The notes under the pieces: generated by a model | The model's input: only the letters and a program-made list of their open reading frames with translations | What the model was told of the DNA's origin: nothing | Databases searched by the model: none | In this document: positions 24,548 to 33,832 of the stretch, in pieces | How the letters are laid out: each line of letters starts with the position of its first letter | How positions within the stretch are numbered: position 1 is the stretch's first letter | Source of the DNA: CAZKWG01 sp964615375 | GTDB lineage: Bacteria > Myxococcota_A > UBA796 > CAZKWG01 | Direction of reading: 5' to 3' | Assembly (NCBI GenBank): GCA_964615375.1 | Contig: CAZTOW010000065.1 | Coordinates: 1 to 49,478 of the forward strand | DNA: 49,478 bases | Made by a program: the position numbers and the translations under genes

Positions 24548-25380
24548 GCCAGCTGGACCTCTCCCTCGTGAGAGCCGCGCTCGCCGACTGGCGGCAGGGG
24601 GACTGTGTTCTCGGGGACGAGTGGTTCGTGCATCGGCTCGTGCCAGAGCTGCCGCTCACGGAGGTCGGCGCGGTCGCCGCAGCGGCTGGCGCAGCGCTCG
24701 CACAGGAAGACGTCGTCGGACTCGTGGTGCTCACCCAGACCTGTGACCTGGTGCGCGATCCCAGCACGCGACCCTATATCGAGGTCTCGCCGCTGGTCCA
24801 CGTGGAGGACCCGCTACTGCTCCGCCAGATCAAGAAGGGAGACCGCCCACGCTACGCGCACCTCCCTGGGGTCGAGGGGCGTTCGCTGGTCGCCGATCTG
24901 GATCGGGTGATGACCGTCGAGAAGGCCGCGCTGGTCGGCTGGCCGCGCACGCCGGGCTGCCGAACCGACGCCGAGGTGCGGGCGTTCTCGGCCGCGCTCG
25001 CGCGCAAGCGGTCGCGGGTCGCGTTTCCGGACGACTTCGTTGCGCTGGCGCGGAGGCTGGTGGGCCGGCTCGCGGAGAAGCACGACAAGCAGTCGCCCGA
25101 AGGAGAGGCGCTGCGCGCGCTGGCGCAGATCCGGGTGCGGGCCCGGCCGTCGTGGGACGCCGACCGCGTGACGCTGGAGCTGCTGTTCGTGGTCGACGCC
25201 GAGGAGGACATGCTGGCCATGGAGGAGCACCGAGAGCGCTGGCTGGCGCTGGTGCCGGCTGGCGGGAGGTTCGACCGGATCGATGGGCGCCCCACGTCGC
25301 TGGAAGAGCTGAGCGCGATGGAGTATCTTGAGAGCGACCCGCTGGACCTCGATCATCTGTCGGGGGACCTCGGGGCATGA
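24544..25380 (+). CDS. Unrecognised protein with QTCDL motif
   Basis: 278-aa protein, family not securely recognised. The N-terminal third has WRQGDCVLGDEWFVHRLVPE, then a hydrophobic strand ending in VVLTQTCDLVRD (about 59-70), a pattern seen in a group of uncharacterised proteins. The C-terminal third is acidic. ATG 24544 overlaps the preceding stop (ATGA), so it is translated with the TIGR04255 and HTH genes. Together the three look like a cassette that moves as a unit. A toxin role for one member is possible but not shown by any motif. Confidence 0.6.
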   Translation: MSQLDLSLVRAALADWRQGDCVLGDEWFVHRLVPELPLTEVGAVAAAAGAALAQEDVVGLVVLTQTCDLVRDPSTRPYIEVSPLVHVEDPLLLRQIKKGDRPRYAHLPGVEGRSLVADLDRVMTVEKAALVGWPRTPGCRTDAEVRAFSAALARKRSRVAFPDDFVALARRLVGRLAEKHDKQSPEGEALRALAQIRVRARPSWDADRVTLELLFVVDAEEDMLAMEEHRERWLALVPAGGRFDRIDGRPTSLEELSAMEYLESDPLDLDHLSGDLGA

Positions 25381-25404
25381 CCGCGACCTGAAGTGGAGGA
25401 CGTG

Positions 25405-25731
25405 ATGGTGGAGTTGGAGATCAGAGAAGGTCTGACGGTGCAGATCGTCCCCGTGGAGGTCGACAGCGGTAGCGCCAGCTATGAGGAGACCTCCGCCGAC
25501 GAGGTGTTCCGTGCGAAGCTCGGGCCCGCGATGGAGGTTATCGGCGAGCTCGCCGACACCCTGGGAGACCAGATCGTGCGCCTCGGGCAGAAGGCCCGAC
25601 CGGACGAGATCACCCTCACCTTCACAGTAGGCTTCACGAAGACGGCCGGCGTCATCATCGCGAGCGGGGCGGCCACGGGGACGGTCGCGGTTTCGATGAA
25701 GTGGGCGATGCCCAAGAGCACACCAGAGTAG
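25405..25731 (+). CDS. Trypsin-co-occurring domain 1 (CU044_2847-like) protein
   Basis: 108-aa single-domain protein. The pattern VELEIREGLTVQIVPVEV, then PAMEVIGELADTLGDQIVRL, ARPDEITLTFTVGF and a final ATGTVAVSMKWAM strand matches the trypsin-co-occurring domain 1 (CU044_2847 family). In known systems it is encoded next to trypsin-like peptidases with effector-associated domains, exactly as here (the peptidase starts 62 bp later). Its biochemical role is not established; it may bind or restrain the peptidase. ATG 25405 follows GGAGGA; GTG 25393 is the alternative start. Confidence 0.75.
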   Translation: MVELEIREGLTVQIVPVEVDSGSASYEETSADEVFRAKLGPAMEVIGELADTLGDQIVRLGQKARPDEITLTFTVGFTKTAGVIIASGAATGTVAVSMKWAMPKSTPE

Positions 25732-25793
25732 AACCGTCGCCCACGTAGAAGGGGATGAGCCCAGACCCACCCGAGCCGGCGTAGCCAACCCCG

Positions 25794-27467
25794 ATGCCTG
25801 AGCGCCCCGCGACCCTGCCCGCGCTGCTGATCGAGCTGTTCAGCGAGGCCGAGCTGCGCCCGTTCTTGCGCAAGCTGCCGCGCGCGACCGACCTGGTCGA
25901 GGCCCTCCCCGGGCAGACCGCGACCTATGCGCATCAGGTGGACGAAGCGGTTGCTGCACTTCAGCGCCGCGGCCTGGTCAACTCGGCCCTGTTCGACGCC
26001 TTGCGGCGGGAACGGCCGGTCAGGGTGGCCGACATCGACGCGGTGGAGAGAAGCGTACTGGAACCGGTCGAGCCCACGCTCCCCACGGTCTCCGGCGGGG
26101 TTGGTCCTGCCTTCGCATCGACCAGGTCACCCCAGGTCGATGGAAAGATTCAGCAGGTAGGGGTCGTCCTCGTGGGCGGCGTGCCGAACCGGACGGGCTT
26201 CGTCGCGGGCCCCGGTGGGCTGGTGCTGACGGCAGGCCACAAACCAGAGCAACTCGGTGCTGGTCCGTTGTCGTTCAAGCTGGAGAGCGGGTCCGACACA
26301 GCCTACCCTGCGCGTCTGGACACAAACTTCTATCAGAGTCATGGGCTCGATGTCGCGATTCTTGTGCTCGATCCCACTCTATGGGACTCGCCTGTTCAGC
26401 CTGTTCCGAGTACGCACCATATGTGCGGGGCTGGCTACACGACCTTCGCCTGGACCGGCCAGTCGGCTAAGCCCTGGACCACCGCCAAGGGAGATATCAA
26501 CGCCCTGATTCAGCAGAGGTTGGAGCTTGACACCTGCCGTCAGATCGGAGGAATGTCCGGCTGCCCCTTGATGCAGCAAGGGTACGCAGTGGCGGTCGGC
26601 AACGGCCGGTACGATAAAGCGCTGGTGGGCCTGGCAGAGGCCACACCGCTCGCTCGCCTTCCCGCCGATGTCCTCAACAGGCTGAGCTGGGTGCGGCCTG
26701 AACCCTTCAGAGCTGAGAGCGAACCGCCAGTCGCAGCAGCCCGCTCCACAACCCCTGTGACCGGCACCAACTGGGTCGTCGCCCGCCTGGAGCACGCCGC
26801 GTCGCAGGGCGGTTGGCTCATGAGGAGTCTCGCGTTCTGCCGGCCGTCCGTGCGACCAGCCCGACGCTGGCCAGGAACTGGAAAGGTGATCTCCAAGGCC
26901 GAAGACCTCTATGCTGCAATGCAGCATGACCGGCAGTTTCTGGCTGATCATCCCGGCTCTCCAGGCTGCGAGGATCTGCTGCTCCAGCTCGACGTCGCCG
27001 ACACCGACGCGCTCACCGAGTTCGAGCGCTGGTTCCACGAGCGCATGGAGGCCAGGATACACGCGCTGTTTCGCTGCGTGGTGATCCGCCCGATGGGACG
27101 GAACTCGAGAGCAGCTCCCGACCGCTTCGAGCCACCGCCGTCGGCCGCCACGCTCTGTCGAGCCCTGCCGACGCCCAAGCCTGCGCTTCGTGATGCGTGC
27201 AAGGGCGTAGCGCTCATGGTGGCAGGACCTCAGGTGCCCCACAAGCACGCGCTCGACCTCTTCGAGGGGTTGCCCACCGCCATCCTCCACGATCACATCG
27301 ATCAGGACGCCGTGGTCTCCGCGCTCTTCCCCGACAAACAGGGCATCCCCCCGCTCACACTGCTCGACAACGTCACGGCGCTCCGCATGTCCTCCGACCA
27401 CCGCGTCATCGTCCTGTGGAACGAGCCGGACCTTGCCAGCGACGAACCCCTCCTCCAGACCGCCTGA
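25794..27467 (+). CDS. EAD1 + trypsin-like serine peptidase
   Basis: 557-aa protein. Residues about 5-80 form an effector-associated domain 1 (LLIELFSEAELRPFLRKLP, then VDEAVAALQRRGLVNSALFDALRRERP), a death-like adaptor used for homotypic pairing in bacterial conflict systems. Residues about 115-310 are a trypsin-fold peptidase with all three catalytic elements: His in LTAGHK, Asp in GLDVAILVL, Ser in GGMSGCPL. The remaining 240 residues are an alpha/beta region I do not recognise. There is no signal peptide, so it should act in the cytoplasm. In related systems the peptidase is the regulated effector or processor; possible targets here are the SAV_2336-PglX fusion or BREX partners, which is inference. 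It is followed closely by the MoxR gene. Confidence 0.85.
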   Translation: MPERPATLPALLIELFSEAELRPFLRKLPRATDLVEALPGQTATYAHQVDEAVAALQRRGLVNSALFDALRRERPVRVADIDAVERSVLEPVEPTLPTVSGGVGPAFASTRSPQVDGKIQQVGVVLVGGVPNRTGFVAGPGGLVLTAGHKPEQLGAGPLSFKLESGSDTAYPARLDTNFYQSHGLDVAILVLDPTLWDSPVQPVPSTHHMCGAGYTTFAWTGQSAKPWTTAKGDINALIQQRLELDTCRQIGGMSGCPLMQQGYAVAVGNGRYDKALVGLAEATPLARLPADVLNRLSWVRPEPFRAESEPPVAAARSTTPVTGTNWVVARLEHAASQGGWLMRSLAFCRPSVRPARRWPGTGKVISKAEDLYAAMQHDRQFLADHPGSPGCEDLLLQLDVADTDALTEFERWFHERMEARIHALFRCVVIRPMGRNSRAAPDRFEPPPSAATLCRALPTPKPALRDACKGVALMVAGPQVPHKHALDLFEGLPTAILHDHIDQDAVVSALFPDKQGIPPLTLLDNVTALRMSSDHRVIVLWNEPDLASDEPLLQTA

Positions 27468-27475
27468 GCGTGAAC

Positions 27476-28426
27476 ATGCCTCTGAACATCCAACCCTGGT
27501 TCGTCTACGCCGGCAGCGCGGCCGAAGCACCGCCGGTCCCCACCGAGACCTGGCTGGGTAAGCTGCCGCCCTGGAGAGCCCTGGGCGAGACTCCGCTCGA
27601 CCGCAAGCCGCCCCAGATGTCAGACGCCGAAAAGAAGCGCGGCGCCACCTACATCACCACCAGCCAGGACGAGCTGGACCGGATCAACGTCGCGCTCCTG
27701 CTGCGCAAGCCGCTGCTGGTGACCGGTGACCCTGGCCTGGGCAAGTCCACCCTGATCTACAGCCTGGCCCACCACCTGGGCCTGGGCCAGCCGCTGGTCT
27801 GGGCCATCAACTCCGAGACGACGCTCAAGGACGGCCTGTACAGCTACGACGCGGTGAGCCATCTCCGCGACAGCCGGGAGGGAGGCAAAGACGCGCCCAT
27901 CGGCGAGTACATCACGCTCGGTCCCCTCGGCACGGCCCTGGTCCCCACGGCGAAGCCGCGTGCGCTGCTCATCGACGAGCTGGACAAGGCGAACTTCGAC
28001 CTGCCGAATGACCTGCTTCGGGCGTTGGAGGACGGCGTATTCGACATCCCCGAGCTGGTGCGCGTGGGCGGCGACGCCGAGGTCGTGCCCGCCGACCCGA
28101 CCGCCAAGAACCGCCGTGTAAAGGTCACCGGTGGTCAGGTGCGGCGATCCCAACCTCCGGTGGTCGTCATCACCTCCAACCAGGAGCGTGACCTGTCGCC
28201 GGCCTTCCTGCGGCGCTGCGTCCAGCTCGAGCTGAAGCTGCCAGACGTGGAGACGCTGACCAGCATCGTCAGCGCCCAGCTCGACCGAGGGTACACGGTG
28301 GACAAGGTCAGAGAAGCGCACCAGGCGCTCGGCAGCCCCATGACCGATGTGCTGCTCTCCGCGCTGTTCATGCAGCAGCAGTTCAGGGTAAAGCTCGACG
28401 ATGTGAAGGACATCCTCAAGCGATGA
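27476..28426 (+). CDS. MoxR-type AAA+ ATPase
   Basis: 316-aa AAA+ ATPase. Walker A is GDPGLGKST (about 84-92), Walker B is LLIDELDKA (about 165-173), with a sensor/arginine-finger segment ITSNQERDLSPAFLRRC (about 230-246). The order and the LPNDLLRALEDGVFDIPEL stretch fit the MoxR group. MoxR ATPases usually act as chaperones with a vWA-type partner; here the gene overlaps (ATGA) the next one, whose N-terminus has a SAV_2336/vWA-like domain, a close fit to that pairing. ATG 27476 lies 8 nt after the previous stop; GTG 27470 would add two residues. No strong ribosome site is visible, suggesting translational coupling. Confidence 0.85.
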   Translation: MPLNIQPWFVYAGSAAEAPPVPTETWLGKLPPWRALGETPLDRKPPQMSDAEKKRGATYITTSQDELDRINVALLLRKPLLVTGDPGLGKSTLIYSLAHHLGLGQPLVWAINSETTLKDGLYSYDAVSHLRDSREGGKDAPIGEYITLGPLGTALVPTAKPRALLIDELDKANFDLPNDLLRALEDGVFDIPELVRVGGDAEVVPADPTAKNRRVKVTGGQVRRSQPPVVVITSNQERDLSPAFLRRCVQLELKLPDVETLTSIVSAQLDRGYTVDKVREAHQALGSPMTDVLLSALFMQQQFRVKLDDVKDILKR

Positions 28427-31400
28427 CGCGCTTCCTGACCAGCGCTGACGTGGCCAACCTGCTGGGCAGGAGGCCGCCCGTTGACCCCACCGAGCTTCGC
28501 GAGCTCATCCAGGCGCTGGGGGACCAGGTCGCGCGCCTCGGCGGCCCGCAGGCTCTCAGCCCGCGCGACATCCAGGAGATCCTCTGGTTGTTCGAGCAGA
28601 CCCGACCAGGACCAGCGCCCCGGACCCCTGAGCGCGAGGCTCCGGACACCTCACCCCTACACCCGTCCCCCAGGACGGCGCCACCTGAGGATGAGCTGGA
28701 CGAGGACGACGAGGACGACGAGGAGCAAGAACCGCAAACCCAGCCGGCCAACGGCCCCATCGAGCTCCCAGATCTGAATCCGGCGTCCCGCTCGAAGTCC
28801 CCCGCCCTGAACGCCCGCCAACGACTCGCCTGGCGCCGCGCCCTGCGCCACGTCGCGCTGGACCGCCCATCTCGCGACCACCTGCGCGTAGACGTGCGCG
28901 CGACTGCCCAGCGCAGCGCCGCCGCTCGCGCGCCGCTTCTGGTCCAGGTGCCGACCCGCCGTCCAGACACAGTGCTGCTGATGCTGGTGGACGAGGCGGC
29001 GCAGCTCGCCCCCTGGGATGCCACGTTTGAGACCATCTCCGAGCTCGCCCGCCAGACCGGGCGCCTGGCCGGGATACATCAACTGAGGCTGGACACAAGG
29101 CAGCCCCACCGGGCGACCCTGTACCTGGGCGATCGCCCGACGAGCCTGAACGACCACCTCCGCCCAGGTCGCAGACACCTGGTCCTGTTGCTCAGCGACG
29201 GCCTCGGCCCGGCCTTCACCAGCGGCGCCTTGGGGCGGTTGCTTCAGGGGCTCCCCGCGCGCAGCCGGATCGCCTGGCTGCACCCCTGGAATCCAGAGAC
29301 CTGGCACATGACGCGCTACGCGCTGCTGCCCTTCGGGCCGGAGGGCGCGCGGGGCGAAGGGGTGCGCGACGCGCTGCCGCTCACGGTAGTCCCCTGCACG
29401 GCCGAGGGCCTGACCGCGCTCTCGGGCTGGGTCCGCGGTCGGGGCGCCCGAGGCCAGCCGACGGTGATGCTGCCCGCCCCGGCCGGCGAGTTGACGCCCC
29501 CTCCACCCCGACGGGCGGTCGACTTCTCCCGTCGGGTCGCCGCGTTGACCTCCAGCCTGCCGCCCGAGGCCGTCGAAGCCCTGGCGCTGGCCGCCGCTGT
29601 CCCCGGCGGCGTCGATCTCGCGTTGCTCCAGGATCTGGCGGAGCGCTTCGGCACCTTCAAGGCGAGGTTGCCGCCCGAGGTCATGGCCGAGGTTGTGGCC
29701 AGCGGGCTGTTTCAGCGGAGCATGTCGGGCCTGCGCGGGTCCGGCGAGCTGAAGCTTCAGTTCAAGCCTGACGCCCAGATGGCGGCCCTCGGACCTCTGC
29801 CCAGGTCCTACGCAGCACAGGTGCAGCACGCGCTGCTGGAGACCCTCAGCGCCGATGACGGCCGCGCCCGCGCCCGCGCGCTCGGCATCCCATTGGACCT
29901 GATCCGGGCTGCTGTCCAGGGGGAGCCCATGGACGACCCGATGGTCAGGCTCGACGGCGCGTCGTCATCCGCCAGCCTGCTCTACCAGATCCTGGACCGG
30001 GCGAGATCCCCGCTGGCCCACGCCGTGCGCCGCGCGCTGCCCCCCGCGTCGGTTAAAGAGCGCGAGCCCTGGAGCCCCCGCATGCACCTCGCCCTCGCCC
30101 AAGCCCTCGCCCCCCTGCGGAAGCACCTGGAGAAGGATCTCCTGGAGCGGGCGAAGGATCCGGGCGTTCATGCCAGCGTGCACCACGCCTGGGAGTCTGA
30201 GCGTGCCGCGAAGCGCACCGGGCAGACCTTCGAGGTCTGGCGCCGGGAATTCTGCGGGCAGGTCTCGGCGGCCTGGATCCTGTCGCTGGTCTTCGTGCGC
30301 GTGCTGGAGGAGCGCGGGCTGCTGCGCCAGCGGCGCGTGGGCCCAGGATCCCAGGACAGCCTGCGCACGTTCACGAGCCTGGCGCCGTACCTGAACGAGC
30401 GCGACTACCTGCTCACGGTGTTCAAGGAGCTGGAGGGCCTGCCCGGCACGGGCTCGCTCTTCGACGCGCGCCACAACCCGGCCTGCCGCCTGGCGCCGTC
30501 CGCGTTGGGGGCCCGGGCCTTGCTGGAGGCGTTCCAGCAGCCGGGCAGCCTGCCCGAGCTGGCGGCGGCCGACACCCGCGCGCTGGGCGACCTGTACCAG
30601 CACCTGTCGGAGGAGGCCCGCGAGCGCTACGCGCTGCTCCAGACGCCGGACTTCATCGCGGCCTTCATCCTGGACCAGACGCTGGACCCAGCCATCCGTA
30701 CCTTCGGCTTAAAGCAGGTCAAGCTCATCGACCCCACCTGCGGGTCGGGCCACTTTCTGATCGACGCCTTCAAGCGGCTGTTCAAGGCCTGGTCGGACGC
30801 CGAGCCCACGGAGCGGCCCGAGCAGCTCGCGCTACGCGCTGCGGCCCAGGTGGCAGGGGTGGACCTCAATCCCTTCGCGGTGGCCATCGCGCGCTTCAGG
30901 CTCACGCTGGAGTTTCTGGCCCTGTCCGGCGTGGACCGTCTGGAGCGCCTGCCCGCGCTGCCTTTCCGGCTGGCGGTGGCCGACAGCCTGCTACACGGCG
31001 TCATGGGCGAGCAGGGCCGGCTGAGCGCCGGGCTGAGCGCCGAGGCGCAGCGCGACTGGGGGGACGAGCTGTTCGTGCTGGAGGACGGGGAGGAGGCGCG
31101 GGCGATCCTGGAGGATCGGTATGCGGCGGTGGTGGGGAATCCGCCGTATATCTTCGAGTCAGATCCCATCAAGCGTGAGGTGTACCGCGCCCTGTATCCG
31201 CTGAGCTCCGCGAGCAAGGCAAGCCTGTCGGCACCGTTCACGGAGCGCCTGTTTCGACTCGCGGTGGACGATGGTTACGTAGGCATGATCAACGGAAATG
31301 CCTTCACCAAACGTGACTTCGGGAAGCCGCTGGTCGAGAAAGTCCTGCCTCAGTGGGATCTCACCAAGATTATCGACACCTCCGGTGCCTATATTCCAGG

Positions 31401-33807
31401 GCACGGGACACCAACGCTGATGTTGTTTGGCCGAAAAAGGGCTCCAGTTGGCGATGCCGTTGTCTCCGTACTCGGGAAGCGTGGTGAACGCGAGATGCCA
31501 GAGGATCCGGCCAATGCACCCGTATGGACTGAGATCAGAGAACATCACGCAGATATTGGGTTTGACGGGAACTTCGTCTCTGTCGAGACAGTCACGCGAA
31601 AGATCGCGAGCAGCCACCCTTGGATTCTCTCGGGAGGGTTGGGCTCAACACTCAAGCGACGACTTGACGAGGCGTGCAGCAAAACGCTGATCTCCGTCGC
31701 GAAGGACGTTGGGGCCTATGCCATCACTCGTGCCTCCGACCTGTTTGACATGTCCGGGGCGGTCTACCAGCGCTCCGGAGTTGAAGCTGAGGTGATTCGT
31801 ACGCACATTGCCGGGAACAATGTGAGAGACTGGATCATTACCTCGGATACGTCGGTGCCTGTTCCCTATGCGAGACGGACCTGGGAGCTACAGCGCCTTG
31901 GGGAATATCCGGGGTTGATGCGCTTCCTGTGGCCACATCGGTCCTGGCTGGCCGAGCGATTCGTCTCTGGGGGGACCACGCTCTCAGATGTCGGTCAGCC
32001 CTACTGGGCGATTCCCCAGCTTCCTGTTGGGAAGATGAAGCGGGAAAAGGTCATCACCTTCGCGTTTGTGTCTACCCACAATCAGTTCGCCATCGCTGAT
32101 GGCAGCAATCTGTTCAATCGTTCCTCTCCGATTGTCAGTCCAGACGCAAGCATCAGCGACGACCTACTCCCGACCATCGTGTCCTACCTGAACAGCTCCA
32201 CCGTCGGATTCTGGTGTCGGCAGGTGATGTTCGTCAAGGGCGGAGATGTCGTAGGAGATGGCGCGCGCGTGTCCGCCGCGCCATGGGACAGGCATTTAGA
32301 GTATGCAAGCAACCTGCTCCAGCAACTCCCGCTTCCTGACCTGGCGCTCACAAGTAAGAAGCTGGAGAGTCTGGCTGAGCACATACAATCTTTGATTTTG
32401 GAATACAGGGACTGCTCCCCTGAAAGGACCATCAAGGTGGCCTTTAGCACGGTCTCCAGCGCGGCTCACCTGCTCGCGATGTGGGAAAACGCCCGCCGCG
32501 AGCGCGAGACGATTCGGGGCCGCCTCGTCTCCATCCAGGAAGAGATCGACTGGCGGGTCTACAGTCTGTTTGGACTGACCGATCTGATTCATGAGCACGA
32601 CGACGATGTACTGGTCCCCGTCCGCCCCGAGCACCGCCCTTTCGAGGTCCGGCTGGCGCGCGACGTAGAGACCGACCTGTCCGCGAAGCTCTGGTTCGAG
32701 CGCCACAACCGCCCCATCCCCACCGACGTCGGCGGCCCACTCGCCGACAAGTACGCCGTCCGCCTCCGCCTGATCGACAACAACCCCACCCTCCAGCTCC
32801 TGGAGACCCCCGAGGCCAAGCGCCGCTGGTCGCCGCCAGACGAGGACGCCGCCTGGCAGGCCGCCCTCGTCTCGGCCCTGCTCGGCCGCGTGGAGCGCCT
32901 GCTGGAGTACGAGGGCAGCCCGCTCACCGCCCGCCAGCTCGCGCTGGAGCTCGCCAAGGATCGCGAGGCCCGCGCCCTGGCCGAGGCCCGCTGGGGCGAG
33001 TCCGTCGATCTCGTGGCCGAGCTGTGCAAGCTGGTCGTGGACGAGGGCGTGCCTTACCTCGCCGCCCACCGCTACACCGACAGCGGGCTGGAGAAGCGCA
33101 GGGCCTGGGAGCAGACCTGGGCGAAGCAGGCCGAGCAGGACCAGGGCAAGCGTCCTGGAAAGGAACGACTCGATCCCCCGCCGACCTATGCCCCCAAGGA
33201 CTATAAGGCGCACTGCTGGCGCCTCCGCGGGAGCCTGGACGTGGCCCGCGAGCGCTTCATCCTGTACCCGGACGCCGGCCCCGAGGGTGACAGCACGCCG
33301 CTGGTGGGCTGGGCCGGCTGGGACGCGCTCGGCCGCGCGAAGGCGCTGGTCAAGGTCTACCAGGACCGCAAGAACCTCGACGCCTGGACCGGCGACGCAC
33401 TAAAACCCCTGCTTGCAGGGCTGGAAGAGCAGCTCTTCTGGCTGGAGCTGTGGCACAACGCCCCCGACCCGGCCTACGGCGGCGCCCGCCAGGGCAGCTT
33501 CTATCGGGAATATGTCACCCATGAGGCCCGCGAGCTGGACGAGACGCTCCAGAGCCTGCACGACTGGCGCCCCGCGGCGAAGGTCGGGCGCAAGGGGCGC
33601 GTGGGTCCGGACCAGGCTGCGCTGCTGACCGCGCTGAAGGAGAGCCAGGGCGCCGACGGCGCCACCCCCGACGCCCTGGCCGAGGCGCTGGGGGTCAGCA
33701 AGCCGACGGTGACCAAGCTGCTCAAAGAGGCGATAGAGGCATCTGCGGTCGTCCAGCTCCAGAAGCGCCCCGCGCGCTACGCGCTCACGCCGCCCGCCGC
33801 CGAGTAG
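28423..33807 (+). CDS. pglX: SAV_2336/vWA-like domain fused to PglX adenine-type DNA methyltransferase
   Basis: 1794-aa fusion. Residues 1-75 are helical, and 86-108 are an acidic linker (DELDEDDEDDEEQE). Residues about 125-380 resemble the SAV_2336 N-terminal domain (LLMLVDEAAQLAPW near 186, LVLLLSDGLGPAF near 253, RIAWLHPWNPETWH), a vWA-like fold whose DxSxS metal site is not conserved. From about 550 the protein is PglX-like: an N-terminal helical region, SAM motif DPTCGSGHFLIDA near 770, and catalytic GNPPYIF near 906, as in N6-adenine methyltransferases. Residues about 910-1390 should hold target recognition. A winged-helix-like end (about 1735-1790, ALGVSKPTVTKLL) follows. PglX methylates host DNA in BREX. 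The N-terminal domain is not part of usual PglX and should place it under MoxR control (inference). DNA for 31150-32590 is visibly less GC-rich than its flanks. Confidence 0.88.
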   Translation: MTRFLTSADVANLLGRRPPVDPTELRELIQALGDQVARLGGPQALSPRDIQEILWLFEQTRPGPAPRTPEREAPDTSPLHPSPRTAPPEDELDEDDEDDEEQEPQTQPANGPIELPDLNPASRSKSPALNARQRLAWRRALRHVALDRPSRDHLRVDVRATAQRSAAARAPLLVQVPTRRPDTVLLMLVDEAAQLAPWDATFETISELARQTGRLAGIHQLRLDTRQPHRATLYLGDRPTSLNDHLRPGRRHLVLLLSDGLGPAFTSGALGRLLQGLPARSRIAWLHPWNPETWHMTRYALLPFGPEGARGEGVRDALPLTVVPCTAEGLTALSGWVRGRGARGQPTVMLPAPAGELTPPPPRRAVDFSRRVAALTSSLPPEAVEALALAAAVPGGVDLALLQDLAERFGTFKARLPPEVMAEVVASGLFQRSMSGLRGSGELKLQFKPDAQMAALGPLPRSYAAQVQHALLETLSADDGRARARALGIPLDLIRAAVQGEPMDDPMVRLDGASSSASLLYQILDRARSPLAHAVRRALPPASVKEREPWSPRMHLALAQALAPLRKHLEKDLLERAKDPGVHASVHHAWESERAAKRTGQTFEVWRREFCGQVSAAWILSLVFVRVLEERGLLRQRRVGPGSQDSLRTFTSLAPYLNERDYLLTVFKELEGLPGTGSLFDARHNPACRLAPSALGARALLEAFQQPGSLPELAAADTRALGDLYQHLSEEARERYALLQTPDFIAAFILDQTLDPAIRTFGLKQVKLIDPTCGSGHFLIDAFKRLFKAWSDAEPTERPEQLALRAAAQVAGVDLNPFAVAIARFRLTLEFLALSGVDRLERLPALPFRLAVADSLLHGVMGEQGRLSAGLSAEAQRDWGDELFVLEDGEEARAILEDRYAAVVGNPPYIFESDPIKREVYRALYPLSSASKASLSAPFTERLFRLAVDDGYVGMINGNAFTKRDFGKPLVEKVLPQWDLTKIIDTSGAYIPGHGTPTLMLFGRKRAPVGDAVVSVLGKRGEREMPEDPANAPVWTEIREHHADIGFDGNFVSVETVTRKIASSHPWILSGGLGSTLKRRLDEACSKTLISVAKDVGAYAITRASDLFDMSGAVYQRSGVEAEVIRTHIAGNNVRDWIITSDTSVPVPYARRTWELQRLGEYPGLMRFLWPHRSWLAERFVSGGTTLSDVGQPYWAIPQLPVGKMKREKVITFAFVSTHNQFAIADGSNLFNRSSPIVSPDASISDDLLPTIVSYLNSSTVGFWCRQVMFVKGGDVVGDGARVSAAPWDRHLEYASNLLQQLPLPDLALTSKKLESLAEHIQSLILEYRDCSPERTIKVAFSTVSSAAHLLAMWENARRERETIRGRLVSIQEEIDWRVYSLFGLTDLIHEHDDDVLVPVRPEHRPFEVRLARDVETDLSAKLWFERHNRPIPTDVGGPLADKYAVRLRLIDNNPTLQLLETPEAKRRWSPPDEDAAWQAALVSALLGRVERLLEYEGSPLTARQLALELAKDREARALAEARWGESVDLVAELCKLVVDEGVPYLAAHRYTDSGLEKRRAWEQTWAKQAEQDQGKRPGKERLDPPPTYAPKDYKAHCWRLRGSLDVARERFILYPDAGPEGDSTPLVGWAGWDALGRAKALVKVYQDRKNLDAWTGDALKPLLAGLEEQLFWLELWHNAPDPAYGGARQGSFYREYVTHEARELDETLQSLHDWRPAAKVGRKGRVGPDQAALLTALKESQGADGATPDALAEALGVSKPTVTKLLKEAIEASAVVQLQKRPARYALTPPAAE

Positions 33808-33832
33808 CGATCTCGCCCGCACGAGGACCCCC

